A stretch of 64,000 bases of DNA from Streptomyces sp. NBC_01351 (GCF_036237315.1 NZ_CP108356.1:2600501-2664500); one strand, 5' to 3'. Shown: positions 29,088 to 36,334, counted from the first letter of the stretch. The notes: a model not told the origin generated them from the sequence alone. Program-made: numbers and translations.

Positions 29088-30071
29088 ATGAGGTTGATCG
29101 AGACATCGAGCACGCCCGGATCCCTGCGCTGGGACGGCGACGAACTGGTGGACGCGGCCGGGGCGTTCCGCCGCTGGACCGCGGACGGGGTGGAGCACGC
29201 GAGCAGGTTCGGGTACGGATCCGAGATCGACCGAGCCGTGCACTCGCCCTCCGGCCGCTGGACGGTGGTCTACGAGGAGCGGGGCACGAAGGCCCTGCTT
29301 CTGGACGGGGAGAAGATCGCACGGGAGCTGAACCGGAGCTGCTACCAGGCCGAGAACTACGACTATCCGGTCGCGCTGGGCATCCTGCCGGACGGCAGAG
29401 AGGTCCTGGTGCACTGCCCGGACGCGTACAACGTCCTGGAGATCGAAGACATCGCGAGCGGCGTGCGACTCACCGCGGGGAGCCGCACGCCCCGGGACTT
29501 CTTCCACTCCCGGCTCGCCGTGAGCCCGGACGGGCGGCGCCTGCTGTCCGCCGGCTGGGTGTGGAGCCCGGTCGGCCTCGCGAGCGCCTACGACCTGGAG
29601 GCCGCGCTGACGGATCCGTCGCTCCTCGACGGGCAAGGGGCCCCGGGGAACACGGCGCTGGACGCCGAGGTGGGCGCCGCCTGCTGGCTCGACGCGGACC
29701 GGCTGGCGGTGGCCGCGACGGTCGAGGGCCTGGGTGACGAGGGGGACCGCCAGGCCCTGCGCGTGCGGGAGCTGGGCGTCTGGTCCTGTACCGAGGGGCG
29801 CTGGCTGCACCGGAGCCCGAGCACCGGCGACTGGGGCACGCTCGTCCCCTGCGGCGGGAACCGCGTCCTGTCCCTGTACGGGCACCCGCGTCTGGTCGAC
29901 GCCACCGACGGCACCGTCCTGGCCGAGTGGCCCGACGTGGCGGTCTCCTCCCGGGAGGGGGCGTTCGGGGTCACCCACGTCCCCAGCCCCGTGACGGCCC
30001 TCCACGGCGACGGGACCCGCGTGGCCGTAGCCGTCGAGAAGGGGATCGCGGTCCTCGGGCTGCCCGCCTAG
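29088..30071 (+). CDS. Conserved hypothetical protein, probable beta-propeller
   Basis: 327 residues, no signal peptide. Repeating blade-like segments can be seen: VHSPSGRWTVVYEERGTKAL, LGILPDGREVLVHC, LAVSPDGRRLLSAGWVWSP, CWLDADRLAVAATVEG and TALHGDGTRVAVAVEKG. These resemble WD40/propeller blades. I do not recognise a specific family and give no function. The ATG at 29088 has a poor ribosome site. It sits 15 bases after cbiO on the same strand, so it may be read through from the cobalt operon without being related. Confidence 0.65.
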   Translation: MRLIETSSTPGSLRWDGDELVDAAGAFRRWTADGVEHASRFGYGSEIDRAVHSPSGRWTVVYEERGTKALLLDGEKIARELNRSCYQAENYDYPVALGILPDGREVLVHCPDAYNVLEIEDIASGVRLTAGSRTPRDFFHSRLAVSPDGRRLLSAGWVWSPVGLASAYDLEAALTDPSLLDGQGAPGNTALDAEVGAACWLDADRLAVAATVEGLGDEGDRQALRVRELGVWSCTEGRWLHRSPSTGDWGTLVPCGGNRVLSLYGHPRLVDATDGTVLAEWPDVAVSSREGAFGVTHVPSPVTALHGDGTRVAVAVEKGIAVLGLPA

Positions 30072-30097
30072 GGGCCCGGCAAACCTAGGATGGCGGC

Positions 30098-30649
30098 ATG
30101 TCGCTCCCGCACGCCATCCTCACCGCCCTGCTCGAAAAGCCCTCGTCGGGGCTGGAGCTGACCCGGCGGTTCGACAAGTCGATCGGCTACTTCTGGTCGG
30201 CGACGCACCAGCAGATCTACCGGGAGCTGGGCCGGCTGGAGGAGTCCGGGCTGATCCGGGAGCTGCCCGGCGAGGTGCCGCTGCGGGGGCAGAAGAAGGA
30301 GTACGAGGTGCTGCCGGCCGGGGGCGCCGAGCTCGCGCGGTGGGTCGCCGAGAGCCAGGACCCCAAGCCGATGCGGGATCCGCTGCTGCTGCGCATCCGC
30401 GCGGCGGGCGTCGTGGGGCCACAGGGTCTCGGTCCCGAGCTGCGCCGCCATCTGGAGCTGCACCAGCGGCAGTTGGCCCAGTACGAGGCCATCGAGGAGA
30501 AGGACTTCCCGCCCGGCCGCGACGCGGTGGAGGACCGGCTGCGCCGGCTCGTCCTGCACGGCGGGATCGCCCTGGAGACGTTCTGGCTGCACTGGCTGGA
30601 GGAGGCCCTGACCGAGGTCGAGGACATGACGGAGCCGGACACCCCTTAG
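30098..30649 (+). CDS. PadR-family transcriptional regulator
   Basis: 183 residues. The N-terminal winged helix is typical: ILTALLEKPSSGLELTRRFD, then SATHQQIYRELGRLEESGLI and the wing ending KKEYEVLPAGGAEL. The C-terminal half is helical (ELRRHLELHQRQLAQYEAIE) and should form the dimer, as in the PadR s1 group. Targets are unknown; the only same-strand neighbour upstream is the propeller-like gene 26 bases away. It converges with the EF-hand gene and shares a terminator. Confidence 0.9.
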   Translation: MSLPHAILTALLEKPSSGLELTRRFDKSIGYFWSATHQQIYRELGRLEESGLIRELPGEVPLRGQKKEYEVLPAGGAELARWVAESQDPKPMRDPLLLRIRAAGVVGPQGLGPELRRHLELHQRQLAQYEAIEEKDFPPGRDAVEDRLRRLVLHGGIALETFWLHWLEEALTEVEDMTEPDTP

Positions 30650-30662
30650 GAGGTGTCCGGCT
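30633..30662. terminator. Shared hairpin between convergent PadR and EF-hand genes
   Basis: AGCCGGACACC and GGTGTCCGGCT form an 11-bp stem around an eight-base loop that contains the padR stop codon. It lies between two convergent genes and probably serves both. Confidence 0.75.
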
Positions 30663-30674
30663 GCCGGCGCCGGC

Positions 30675-30887
30675 CTACTTGTTCAGGGAGGCCCAGAACT
30701 CGTCGAAGCTGAGGAGGCCGTCGCCGTTCCCGTCCTTCGACGCGATCACGGCGTCCGCTATCGGGCCCGTGACGAACGGGTCGCCCATGGCCGCCATGGC
30801 CGACTTGAACTCCTCGGCCGTGACGAAGCCGTCACCGTTCACGTCGAACTTGCCGAACGTCGTCCGTGCGCTCTCGATGTCCGCCAC
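30675..30887 (-). CDS. Small EF-hand calcium-binding protein
   Basis: 70 residues from the GTG at 30887 (VADIESARTTFGKF), behind AAGGGG at eight bases. Two canonical EF-hand loops are visible: DVNGDGFVTAEEF and DGNGDGLLSFDEF, with Asp/Asn/Asp ligands and the terminal Glu. The frame is open upstream to 31049, but that part lacks coding character. It resembles the small two-EF-hand proteins of streptomycetes, which buffer or sense calcium in the cytoplasm. It is divergent from the cyclodipeptide synthase, across a 254-bp A+T-richer gap. Confidence 0.85.
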   Translation of the reverse strand: MADIESARTTFGKFDVNGDGFVTAEEFKSAMAAMGDPFVTGPIADAVIASKDGNGDGLLSFDEFWASLNK

Positions 30888-31042
30888 TGGGTCCACCCCT
30901 TCTTGGTGCTTGTTGACCGGCTCAGGGTAGCGGCCGCCCGGATCCGGGCCCGCCGCGGGTCCCGTTCGAGCGGCAGAAAGATATGCCATTACTTTTCCAT
31001 GATGCGGAAGAAAGAACTCCAGACAACAAATCGGAACGCCTC

Positions 31043-31072
31043 TTGTCACGCTCCGGGGTCAGCGCATAACGT
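31043..31072 (+). promoter_or_regulatory. Candidate promoter of the cyclodipeptide synthase operon
   Basis: TTGTCA and TAACGT are separated by 18 bases, close to the streptomycete housekeeping consensus (TTGACN, TANNNT). The site is about 70 bases upstream of the ATG at 31142, in a stretch that is poorer in G+C than the rest of the window. Prediction only. Confidence 0.45.
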
Positions 31073-31141
31073 AACGGCATTGCCGCCACACCAGGAGCGC
31101 AGGGCTCCCAGGGACTAGTGGCATAAAGGGCGATCACACAG

Positions 31142-31891
31142 ATGGCGATCAGCGTCGACGCATCATTCGAAGTTCTGCCCTTCTCCCGCACCTGCCGTCA
31201 CATCTGGGAAGACGGCGACCATGTGCTCATCGGAGTGAGTCCTGGAAACAGCTACTTCACTTCCGAGCGCATCGCCGGCCTCGCCCAGTGGGCCACGACC
31301 CGCTTCGCGCAAGTCGACTTCGTCTACGCGGACCTCCACGTGGACCGGATGTTCTCCGCTTTCGGATACTCCCGGGAGCATGCGCGGAAACGCGCGACGA
31401 AGGAGATCAAAGCGGTCCGGCGGCGGATCCTCAAAGGCGTGGAGGAATCAGGACCTCCACAGGTCGAGATACGCGTGAGGGCACTTTCCGAGTTCCAGTC
31501 GAATCCCGTTTACCAGCTGCTCCACCGGCGCGTTCTGCATTTCCTGGAAACCGACGGCGAATTCCGCAAGGGCTGCGAGCAGATGGCCCTGCACTTCGTC
31601 GGCTCCAAGTTGCCGGAAGGTGAATCGATCACCGACGAACAGTTGCAGGTCTGTTTCGATTACATGGCGGCCGAGCTGCCGTTCTTCGTGGACACCCCGA
31701 GCATCCTCGACGTGCCGTCCTCCGTGGCCGCGTACCACGTCAAGATGCCTCTTACGGATGTCCTGTTCGGGCGCGGCGGGGGCCTGCGCGCCACCCGCAA
31801 CCAGGCGTACGCCGTCGTCCGGCCCGAGACCGACACGGTCCACCAGCACGCCGCGGCCGAAGGGAACGTCGATGAGCGTCGAGCAGCTTGA
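31142..31891 (+). CDS. tRNA-dependent cyclodipeptide synthase (AlbC-like)
   Basis: 249 residues. CDPSs take two aminoacyl-tRNAs and make a cyclic dipeptide by way of an aminoacyl-enzyme on a serine. The motif GVSPGNSYF puts the catalytic Ser at residue 33 and Asn at 36. The second active-site block FDYMAAELPFFVDTP gives Tyr174 and Glu178, and VPSSVAAYH gives Tyr198. All are offset by four from the AlbC residues I recall (Ser37, Asn40, Tyr178, Glu182, Tyr202). An Arg/Lys-rich helix (RKRATKEIKAVRRRILKG) fits the tRNA-binding face. Codons end in A or T more often than in the neighbours. It overlaps the P450 gene by 20 bases, so the P450 very likely acts on its product. The amino acids used cannot be read from sequence. 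Confidence 0.93.
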   Translation: MAISVDASFEVLPFSRTCRHIWEDGDHVLIGVSPGNSYFTSERIAGLAQWATTRFAQVDFVYADLHVDRMFSAFGYSREHARKRATKEIKAVRRRILKGVEESGPPQVEIRVRALSEFQSNPVYQLLHRRVLHFLETDGEFRKGCEQMALHFVGSKLPEGESITDEQLQVCFDYMAAELPFFVDTPSILDVPSSVAAYHVKMPLTDVLFGRGGGLRATRNQAYAVVRPETDTVHQHAAAEGNVDERRAA

Positions 31892-33122
31892 GGGCCGGGG
31901 GGACCGGGAAGTCCGGGAGGAGCAGCCGGTCCTCGACTTCCCGCTCTCGCGGCGCGGTGACGTGCTGCCGGAGGAGTGCGCCTGGCTGCGCGAGAAGGCA
32001 CCGGTCGCCAAGGTCCGTACCCTCACCGGGGATCCGGCCTGGCTGGTGAGCAGCTACGCGCTGGCCAAGCAGGTACTGGAGGACGAGCGCTTCAGCCTCA
32101 AGGACACGGCGAACGCCGGTGTCCCGCGCCAGTACGCACTGACGATCCCGCCCGAGGTCGTCAACAACATGGGGAACATCAACAGCGCGGGCCTGCGCAA
32201 TGCCGTGATGAAGGCGCTGAACCCGCGCCAGAAGGGGCTCCGGGACCACCTGCGGGCCACGGCCGGCGAGCTCGTCGACCGGATCGTCGCGGAGGGGGGC
32301 CCGGCCGACCTCCGGGCCGGCTTCTCCGATCCCTTCTCGGCGGCCCTGCACTGTCAGGTGCTCGGGGTGCCCTTCGAGGACTGGCGCCGGCTGATGTCGG
32401 GGCTGGACGTCGCGTTCATGACCGCGCGCGAGCCGTTCGCCGACTCGGCCCTCAACTGGTACAAGGACGTCGGCTACTTCGCCGACCGGCTGAACGTCCA
32501 GCTCGCTCTGCCCGCCGAGGAGCGTACGGGGCTCCTCGGAAGGTTCGCCGCGCTGAAGGAGGCGGATCCGGAGTCGGCGCACCTGACCGACGACATGTTC
32601 GCCACCGTCGCCGTCTCGCTGTTCGGGGCGGGCGCGGTGTCCACGTCGGCCTTCCTCAACCTCGCGGTCCTCGCGCTGCTGCAGAAGCCCGAGCTCATCG
32701 GCTACCTGCGCGCCCACCCGGAGCGCATGGGCAAGGCCGTGGAGGAGCTGCTGCGCTGGAACCTGTCGGTCGGCGACGGCCTGCCGCGCATCGCGCTGGC
32801 GGACGTGCGGGTCGGCGACGTGCTGGTGAAGGAGGGCGAGCTGGTGCTCGTCCTGCTGGAGGGGGCCAACTTCGACCCCGAGGCCTTCGAAAACCCGGAC
32901 GAGCTGGACCTGGAGCGCGAGGCGGAGAACCCGAACCTCGCCTTCGGCGCCGGCCGGCACTTCTGCCCGGCCTCCGCGCTGGGCCGGGCGCACGCCGAGA
33001 TCGCGTTGGAGGTGCTCGTCGAGCGGCTGCCGGGGCTGCGCCTCGCGGTTCCGGCGGAGAACCTCGTCTGGCGTACGGGCTTCATCAAGCGCCTGCCGGA
33101 GCGGCTGCCCGTCGCCTGGTAG
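31872..33122 (+). CDS. Cytochrome P450, CYP121-like, partner of the cyclodipeptide synthase
   Basis: 416 residues from the ATG at 31872. The heme loop is FGAGRHFCPASALGRAHAEI with axial Cys365. The I-helix reads LFGAGAVSTSAF, without the usual acid-threonine pair, as in Mycobacterium tuberculosis CYP121, which closes a C-C bond in cyclo(Tyr-Tyr). Long stretches agree with CYP121 as I remember it, for instance GDVLVKEGELVLVLLEGANF and PERLPVAW at the end, and the Cys-to-C-terminus distance (51) is the same. Two C-terminal positions that contact substrate in CYP121 (Gln385, Arg386) are Ile405 and Lys406 here. A role in intramolecular oxidation or coupling of the diketopiperazine is likely. Redox partners are not encoded nearby. 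Confidence 0.93.
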   Translation: MSVEQLEGRGDREVREEQPVLDFPLSRRGDVLPEECAWLREKAPVAKVRTLTGDPAWLVSSYALAKQVLEDERFSLKDTANAGVPRQYALTIPPEVVNNMGNINSAGLRNAVMKALNPRQKGLRDHLRATAGELVDRIVAEGGPADLRAGFSDPFSAALHCQVLGVPFEDWRRLMSGLDVAFMTAREPFADSALNWYKDVGYFADRLNVQLALPAEERTGLLGRFAALKEADPESAHLTDDMFATVAVSLFGAGAVSTSAFLNLAVLALLQKPELIGYLRAHPERMGKAVEELLRWNLSVGDGLPRIALADVRVGDVLVKEGELVLVLLEGANFDPEAFENPDELDLEREAENPNLAFGAGRHFCPASALGRAHAEIALEVLVERLPGLRLAVPAENLVWRTGFIKRLPERLPVAW

Positions 33123-33124
33123 CC

Positions 33125-33218
33125 CGAGGCTGGGGGTCCCCCCGGATGGGGGCACTCCCCCAGCCTCCGGCCGGGGGCACCCCCACCAGCGGTAGCCGGG
33201 GGAGAGTCCGGGGGAGGT
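33125..33218. repeat. Dispersed intergenic repeat, copy 4
   Basis: Located directly after the P450 stop. It shares TCCCCCCGGA, GGGGGCA and CAGCGGTAGC-GGGGGAGAGTCCGG blocks with copy 3 at 18.4 kb, including the inverted CCCCCAGCCTCCGGCCGGGGG. It lacks the CTCAAACGCCGG core. Confidence 0.7.
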
Positions 33219-33243
33219 CCCGGGAGCCGTGCGAGCTCCCGGG
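33219..33243. terminator. Hairpin between convergent P450 and propeller lipoprotein genes
   Basis: CCCGGGAGC and GCTCCCGGG form a nine-base-pair stem around CGTGCGA. It is about 100 bases past the P450 stop and 27 bases from the end of the convergent gene. Confidence 0.6.
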
Positions 33244-33269
33244 GCCCCATTCGCGCATCCGCGCGTCCG

Positions 33270-34457
33270 CTACCGGAAGATGCCGGTGTGGCCGAGCGAG
33301 TAGCGGCCGGGCTGCGGGTACACGGCCAGGCCGTGCGGGCCGCCGCCCACCGGGATCCGTGCGAGCTGCTTGCCGGTCACCGTGTCGATGGCGTACACCT
33401 CGGAGTTGTAGCGGCCCGACAGCCACAGCACCTGGCCGTCGGCGGAGACCCCGCCCATGTCGGGGCTGCCGCCGTCGGGCAGCGTCCACTTCTTGGTGAG
33501 CTTGTTCTGCGGGAAGTTGAAGACGGAGATGGTGCCCTCACCCCGGTTGGGGATGTACATCTCCTTGGAGTCACGGCTGATGTAGAGGCCGTGGCAGCCC
33601 TTCCCGGTCGGCAGGAGCTTGGGCGTCTCGAACTTGTCGCCGCTGAGCACCCACACGCCGTGCGCCATCATGTCCGCGACGTAGAAGGTCTTCCCGTCCG
33701 GCGAGACCTTCACGTCCTGCGGCATCGCGCCCTCGAACGGCAGCTTCTGCTGCCCGATGACCTCCATCTTCTCGGTGTCGACCTTGAGGAGCTCGCCGGA
33801 GAACTCGCAGCTCACGATGAAGTAGCGGCCGTCGGCGGAGAAGTCCGCGTGGTTGACGCCGTAGCAGCTCACCGGGACCGTCTTCACCCGGTCCATGGTG
33901 TGCGGGTCGCGGAAGACCAGTTCCTTGTCCATCGAGGCCATGACGATCGCGTACTTGCCGTTGGGCGTGAAGTACAGGTTGTACGGGTCGTGCACCTCGA
34001 CCGGCTTCCCGGCCTCCCCGGTGGCCGGGTTGATCGGGGTGAGCGTGTGGCCCCGGTTGTTGTTGACCCACAGGGTCTTCATGTCCCAGGACGGGACCAC
34101 GTGCTGGGGCTGGATGCCGACCGGGATGGTGTCGATGACCTGGTAGGTCGCCGGGTCGATGACGGACACCGTGTTGGAGTTGGTGTTCGGCACGTAGACC
34201 CGGGACGGGAAGTCCTTGACCACCGGGGAGAGCTTGTTCGGCCGGTCCGCCGCGTAGACGTCGTTGGGGTCGAGGAGGGGCGGCATGCCGGGCAGTCCGG
34301 GCGGGGCGGCGGGTACGGCCTTGACGGGCTTCGCCGGGCCCTTCGTACCCATGGCCTCGGCGGGCCCCTCGGCGGCTGATCCGCAGCCGGCCAGGGCGGC
34401 GAGGACCAGACCGGCGAGCAGCACGGTGGCCTTCCGGGGAAGGCGGATGGTCGTCAT
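33270..34457 (-). CDS. YVTN/YncE-like beta-propeller lipoprotein
   Basis: 395 residues with a lipoprotein signal (ATVLLAGLVLAALAGC, Cys25). The mature protein has seven or so blades of the YVTN type: SRVYVPNTNSNTVSVIDPAT, VIDTIPVGIQPQHVVPSWD, KEMYIPNRGEGTISVFNF and KQLARIPVGGGPHGLAVYPQ. Such propellers are extracytoplasmic and bind proteins or ligands; some bind metals or partner with oxidoreductases. The gene overlaps the stop of the polysaccharide deacetylase gene by four bases (ATGA), so the two are co-translated and probably act together at the cell surface. Confidence 0.88.
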   Translation of the reverse strand: MTTIRLPRKATVLLAGLVLAALAGCGSAAEGPAEAMGTKGPAKPVKAVPAAPPGLPGMPPLLDPNDVYAADRPNKLSPVVKDFPSRVYVPNTNSNTVSVIDPATYQVIDTIPVGIQPQHVVPSWDMKTLWVNNNRGHTLTPINPATGEAGKPVEVHDPYNLYFTPNGKYAIVMASMDKELVFRDPHTMDRVKTVPVSCYGVNHADFSADGRYFIVSCEFSGELLKVDTEKMEVIGQQKLPFEGAMPQDVKVSPDGKTFYVADMMAHGVWVLSGDKFETPKLLPTGKGCHGLYISRDSKEMYIPNRGEGTISVFNFPQNKLTKKWTLPDGGSPDMGGVSADGQVLWLSGRYNSEVYAIDTVTGKQLARIPVGGGPHGLAVYPQPGRYSLGHTGIFR

Positions 34458-35254
34458 GGGGTCAGCAGCTCCGTGGTGGTCACCGCGCGCAGCTTGCGGC
34501 GCGCGAGTTCTTCGAGGAGGGGAGGCATCGCGTCGACCGTGTCCGCGTAGCCGAAGTGCAGGCTCACCACCGATCCGCCGTGGATCGTCCCGGTGACGGT
34601 GCGGATGACGGCCGCGGCGCCGGGCGAGGTGAAGTCGAGGGAGTCCACGTCGTACGAGAGGACGTGCGGGTACCCGGCCCGCTGGGCCAGCTTCCGGACG
34701 AGCGGGGTGGCGTACTGCGTCTGCGAGGGCCGGAACCAGGTGCCGATGGAGCCCGTGAGGCGCTTGAGCCGCTGGGCGCAGCCGGTGATCTCGGCGTAGG
34801 CCTCCGCCTCGGACAGCTCGTTGATCGCGAGGTGGCGCTGGGTGTGGTTGCCGAGCTCGTGGCCGCCGTCGAGGACCCGGCGGGCCATGTCCGGGTGGGC
34901 GTCGAGCCAGCTCCCGATCGCCAGTACGGTCACCCGCGCGCCCGCCTTCTCGGCCTCGGCCAGGACCGCCCGGGCGATGGCGGGGTCCCCGTTGCCGTGG
35001 AAGGTGAGGGCGACCCGGGGGCGGTCGCGCGGACCGTGCCCGATCTCGACGGGCTGCCCGGGGAACCGGCGCGGAGAGGCCGCGGCGGCCCGGGCCGGAC
35101 TGGCCGGACTGGCGGCCGGACCCGGGGGCGGGGCGGAGGGTCCGGTGGCGGGGCGGCCCGATCCGCAGGCGGCGGTGAGGCCGGCCGCCGCCGCGCCGGC
35201 CGTACCGAGGGCGGCCGCGCGCAGGGCCGCGCGGCGGCCTGGATGTGAGAGCAC
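34454..35254 (-). CDS. Polysaccharide deacetylase-like lipoprotein with an altered first motif
   Basis: 266 residues from the GTG at 35254. The N-terminus has GRRAALRAAALG, a possible Tat signal, and a lipobox with Cys30 (AGLTAAC). The NodB-like domain spans about 75-265. The metal-binding HELGNHTQRH is present, as are FRPSQTQY and VVSLHFGYADT. The first motif, normally TFDDG, reads TFHGNGDP, so the catalytic base Asp and a metal Asp appear to be replaced. Activity on acetylated glycans is therefore doubtful; it may be a binding protein or have a modified mechanism. It is coupled to the propeller lipoprotein downstream. Confidence 0.83.
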   Translation of the reverse strand: MLSHPGRRAALRAAALGTAGAAAAGLTAACGSGRPATGPSAPPPGPAASPASPARAAAASPRRFPGQPVEIGHGPRDRPRVALTFHGNGDPAIARAVLAEAEKAGARVTVLAIGSWLDAHPDMARRVLDGGHELGNHTQRHLAINELSEAEAYAEITGCAQRLKRLTGSIGTWFRPSQTQYATPLVRKLAQRAGYPHVLSYDVDSLDFTSPGAAAVIRTVTGTIHGGSVVSLHFGYADTVDAMPPLLEELARRKLRAVTTTELLTP

Positions 35255-35619
35255 CTGCCCATTTAAGGGGTGGATGGCCCGGAAGGTAATGATTGACCCA
35301 ATTAGGGACGTTCGCCGGGAGGGACTCCGAGGGGGGTCCGTCCGCTATCCGGGCAACGATTCACCCGTAGTGTTCGATATTTATTCACTGATTACGAGGT
35401 GAGTGGCCCACCTCACCTAGGATTTAACCTGAAAGTCTTCTGATTTGCACACTTATGTCCGAGTAAGGACTTTTGGCGTTTGAGCCCTCGTCTGCCATAG
35501 TCGGGACCACGACTTCCCATTGACCCGAGCGAAGTCGCCTGCCGAGGATCACACCCCCTTCGATCCTCGGCATTTCCATGAAGCCCCCGCACCGCCCCAC
35601 CACGGCGCCCCCGGGGGCT
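35255..35619. promoter_or_regulatory. A+T-richer intergenic region with inverted repeats
   Basis: A 365-bp gap between the deacetylase start and the end of the HATPase gene. It is clearly poorer in G+C than its neighbours. It holds AGGTGAG-TGGCCCAC-CTCACCT with seven-base arms at 35397-35418 and GTCC-GAGTAA-GGAC near 35458. It should carry the deacetylase promoter and perhaps an unannotated regulatory RNA. A leftward open frame of 50 codons from 35579 lacks G+C bias at third positions and is not called. Confidence 0.4.
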
Positions 35620-36132
35620 TCAGGCGTTCTGGCGGTCGGCGACCCGCATCTCGAACCAGGTGATCTTGCCGCGGGGCAGCAGGTCCGCACCCCAGCGGTC
35701 GGAGAGCTTGTCGACGAGGAAGAGCCCCCGGCCGGTGGTGTCCAGCTCGTGGACCGGCATCAGGCAGGGCAGCCCGCGCGAGGGATCGCGCACCTCCACG
35801 CGGATCCAGCCGCGCCGGCGCAGCATGCGTAAACCGAAGGAGCGGGCTCCGGTATGCCGGACCGCGTTGCCCACGAGCTCCGAGACCAACAGCACGGCAT
35901 GCTCGGCGGTCTGCGGCGAGAGGCCCCAGAGGCGGATCACCACGCACTGGGTGAGCCGGCGAGCCGTGCTCGCCGACTCCGGCATGGACGGCAGCGTCAC
36001 TTCGGCCTCGGCGGGATTCCCGTACGACTCCAGTGCTTTGAGGCCCTGTTCGTCCTCAAGCGCCGCCGTGAGCCGCACGGCCGAAGCGCTACTGCGCTGC
36101 CGCGGCTGTTCCACACCCTCCAGGCCCGCCAT
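35620..36132 (-). CDS. HATPase-domain anti-sigma/regulatory kinase (RsbW-like), with a TTA codon
   Basis: 170 residues from the ATG at 36132. The GHKL ATPase motifs are visible: VSELVGNAVRHTG (N box) and DTTGRGLFLVDKLSDRWG (G box). Streptomycetes have many such single-domain proteins, which act as anti-sigma factors or serine kinases on anti-anti-sigma partners. No partner gene is adjacent. Codon 101 (35830-35832, in FGLRML) is TTA, the rare leucine codon read by the bldA tRNA, so translation may be tied to development. The ribosome site at this ATG is weak; a GTG at 36186 is an alternative start. Confidence 0.85.
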   Translation of the reverse strand: MAGLEGVEQPRQRSSASAVRLTAALEDEQGLKALESYGNPAEAEVTLPSMPESASTARRLTQCVVIRLWGLSPQTAEHAVLLVSELVGNAVRHTGARSFGLRMLRRRGWIRVEVRDPSRGLPCLMPVHELDTTGRGLFLVDKLSDRWGADLLPRGKITWFEMRVADRQNA

Positions 36133-36182
36133 GCACCCATCATGGACGGCCCCACTGCCCTTCCGGGCCGTTCCACAGGAAA

Positions 36183-36216
36183 ACACCCCCCGGATTCAAC
36201 GAATCCAAGGGGGTGT
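36183..36216. promoter_or_regulatory. Long inverted repeat upstream of the HATPase gene
   Basis: ACACCCCC-C-GGATTC and GAATCC-AA-GGGGGTGT pair over 14 bases around AAC, about 50 bases upstream of the HATPase start. It could be an operator or a leader hairpin. No T-run follows. Confidence 0.5.
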
Positions 36217-36315
36217 CCTGTCATATGCGGGAGGCATGAGGAGCGTTGCGGTGCCGCCCTGACCTGCCGTTACGCACCGCACGGAGGTGATCACGGTGAG
36301 TGGATCACCGTTTCT

Positions 36316-36334
36316 CCTTAAGGCCCCCTTAAGG
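36316..36334. promoter_or_regulatory. Two CCTTAAGG palindromes one helical turn apart
   Basis: CCTTAAGG occurs at 36316-36323 and 36327-36334, centres 11 bp apart. A second inverted repeat (GGTGATC and GATCACC, 36291-36308) lies next to it. A+T-centred palindromes with helical spacing are unusual in this sequence and suggest a dimer-of-dimers protein site in the gap between the HATPase and enoyl-CoA hydratase genes. Confidence 0.45.

Noticed and set aside
31872..33122. Ordinary monooxygenase P450 of unrelated function next to the CDPS
   Set aside because: The overlap with the CDPS gene and the CYP121-like I-helix and C-terminus make an independent role unlikely.
34454..35254. Standard peptidoglycan or chitin deacetylase
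   Set aside because: The first NodB motif is altered (TFHGNGDP), so catalytic activity should not be assumed from the family name.
35424..35579. Small leftward open frame starting MEMPRIEGGVILGRR
   Set aside because: Third codon positions show no G+C bias and no homologue is known to me; it may be part of a regulatory leader. It would be worth checking for translation.
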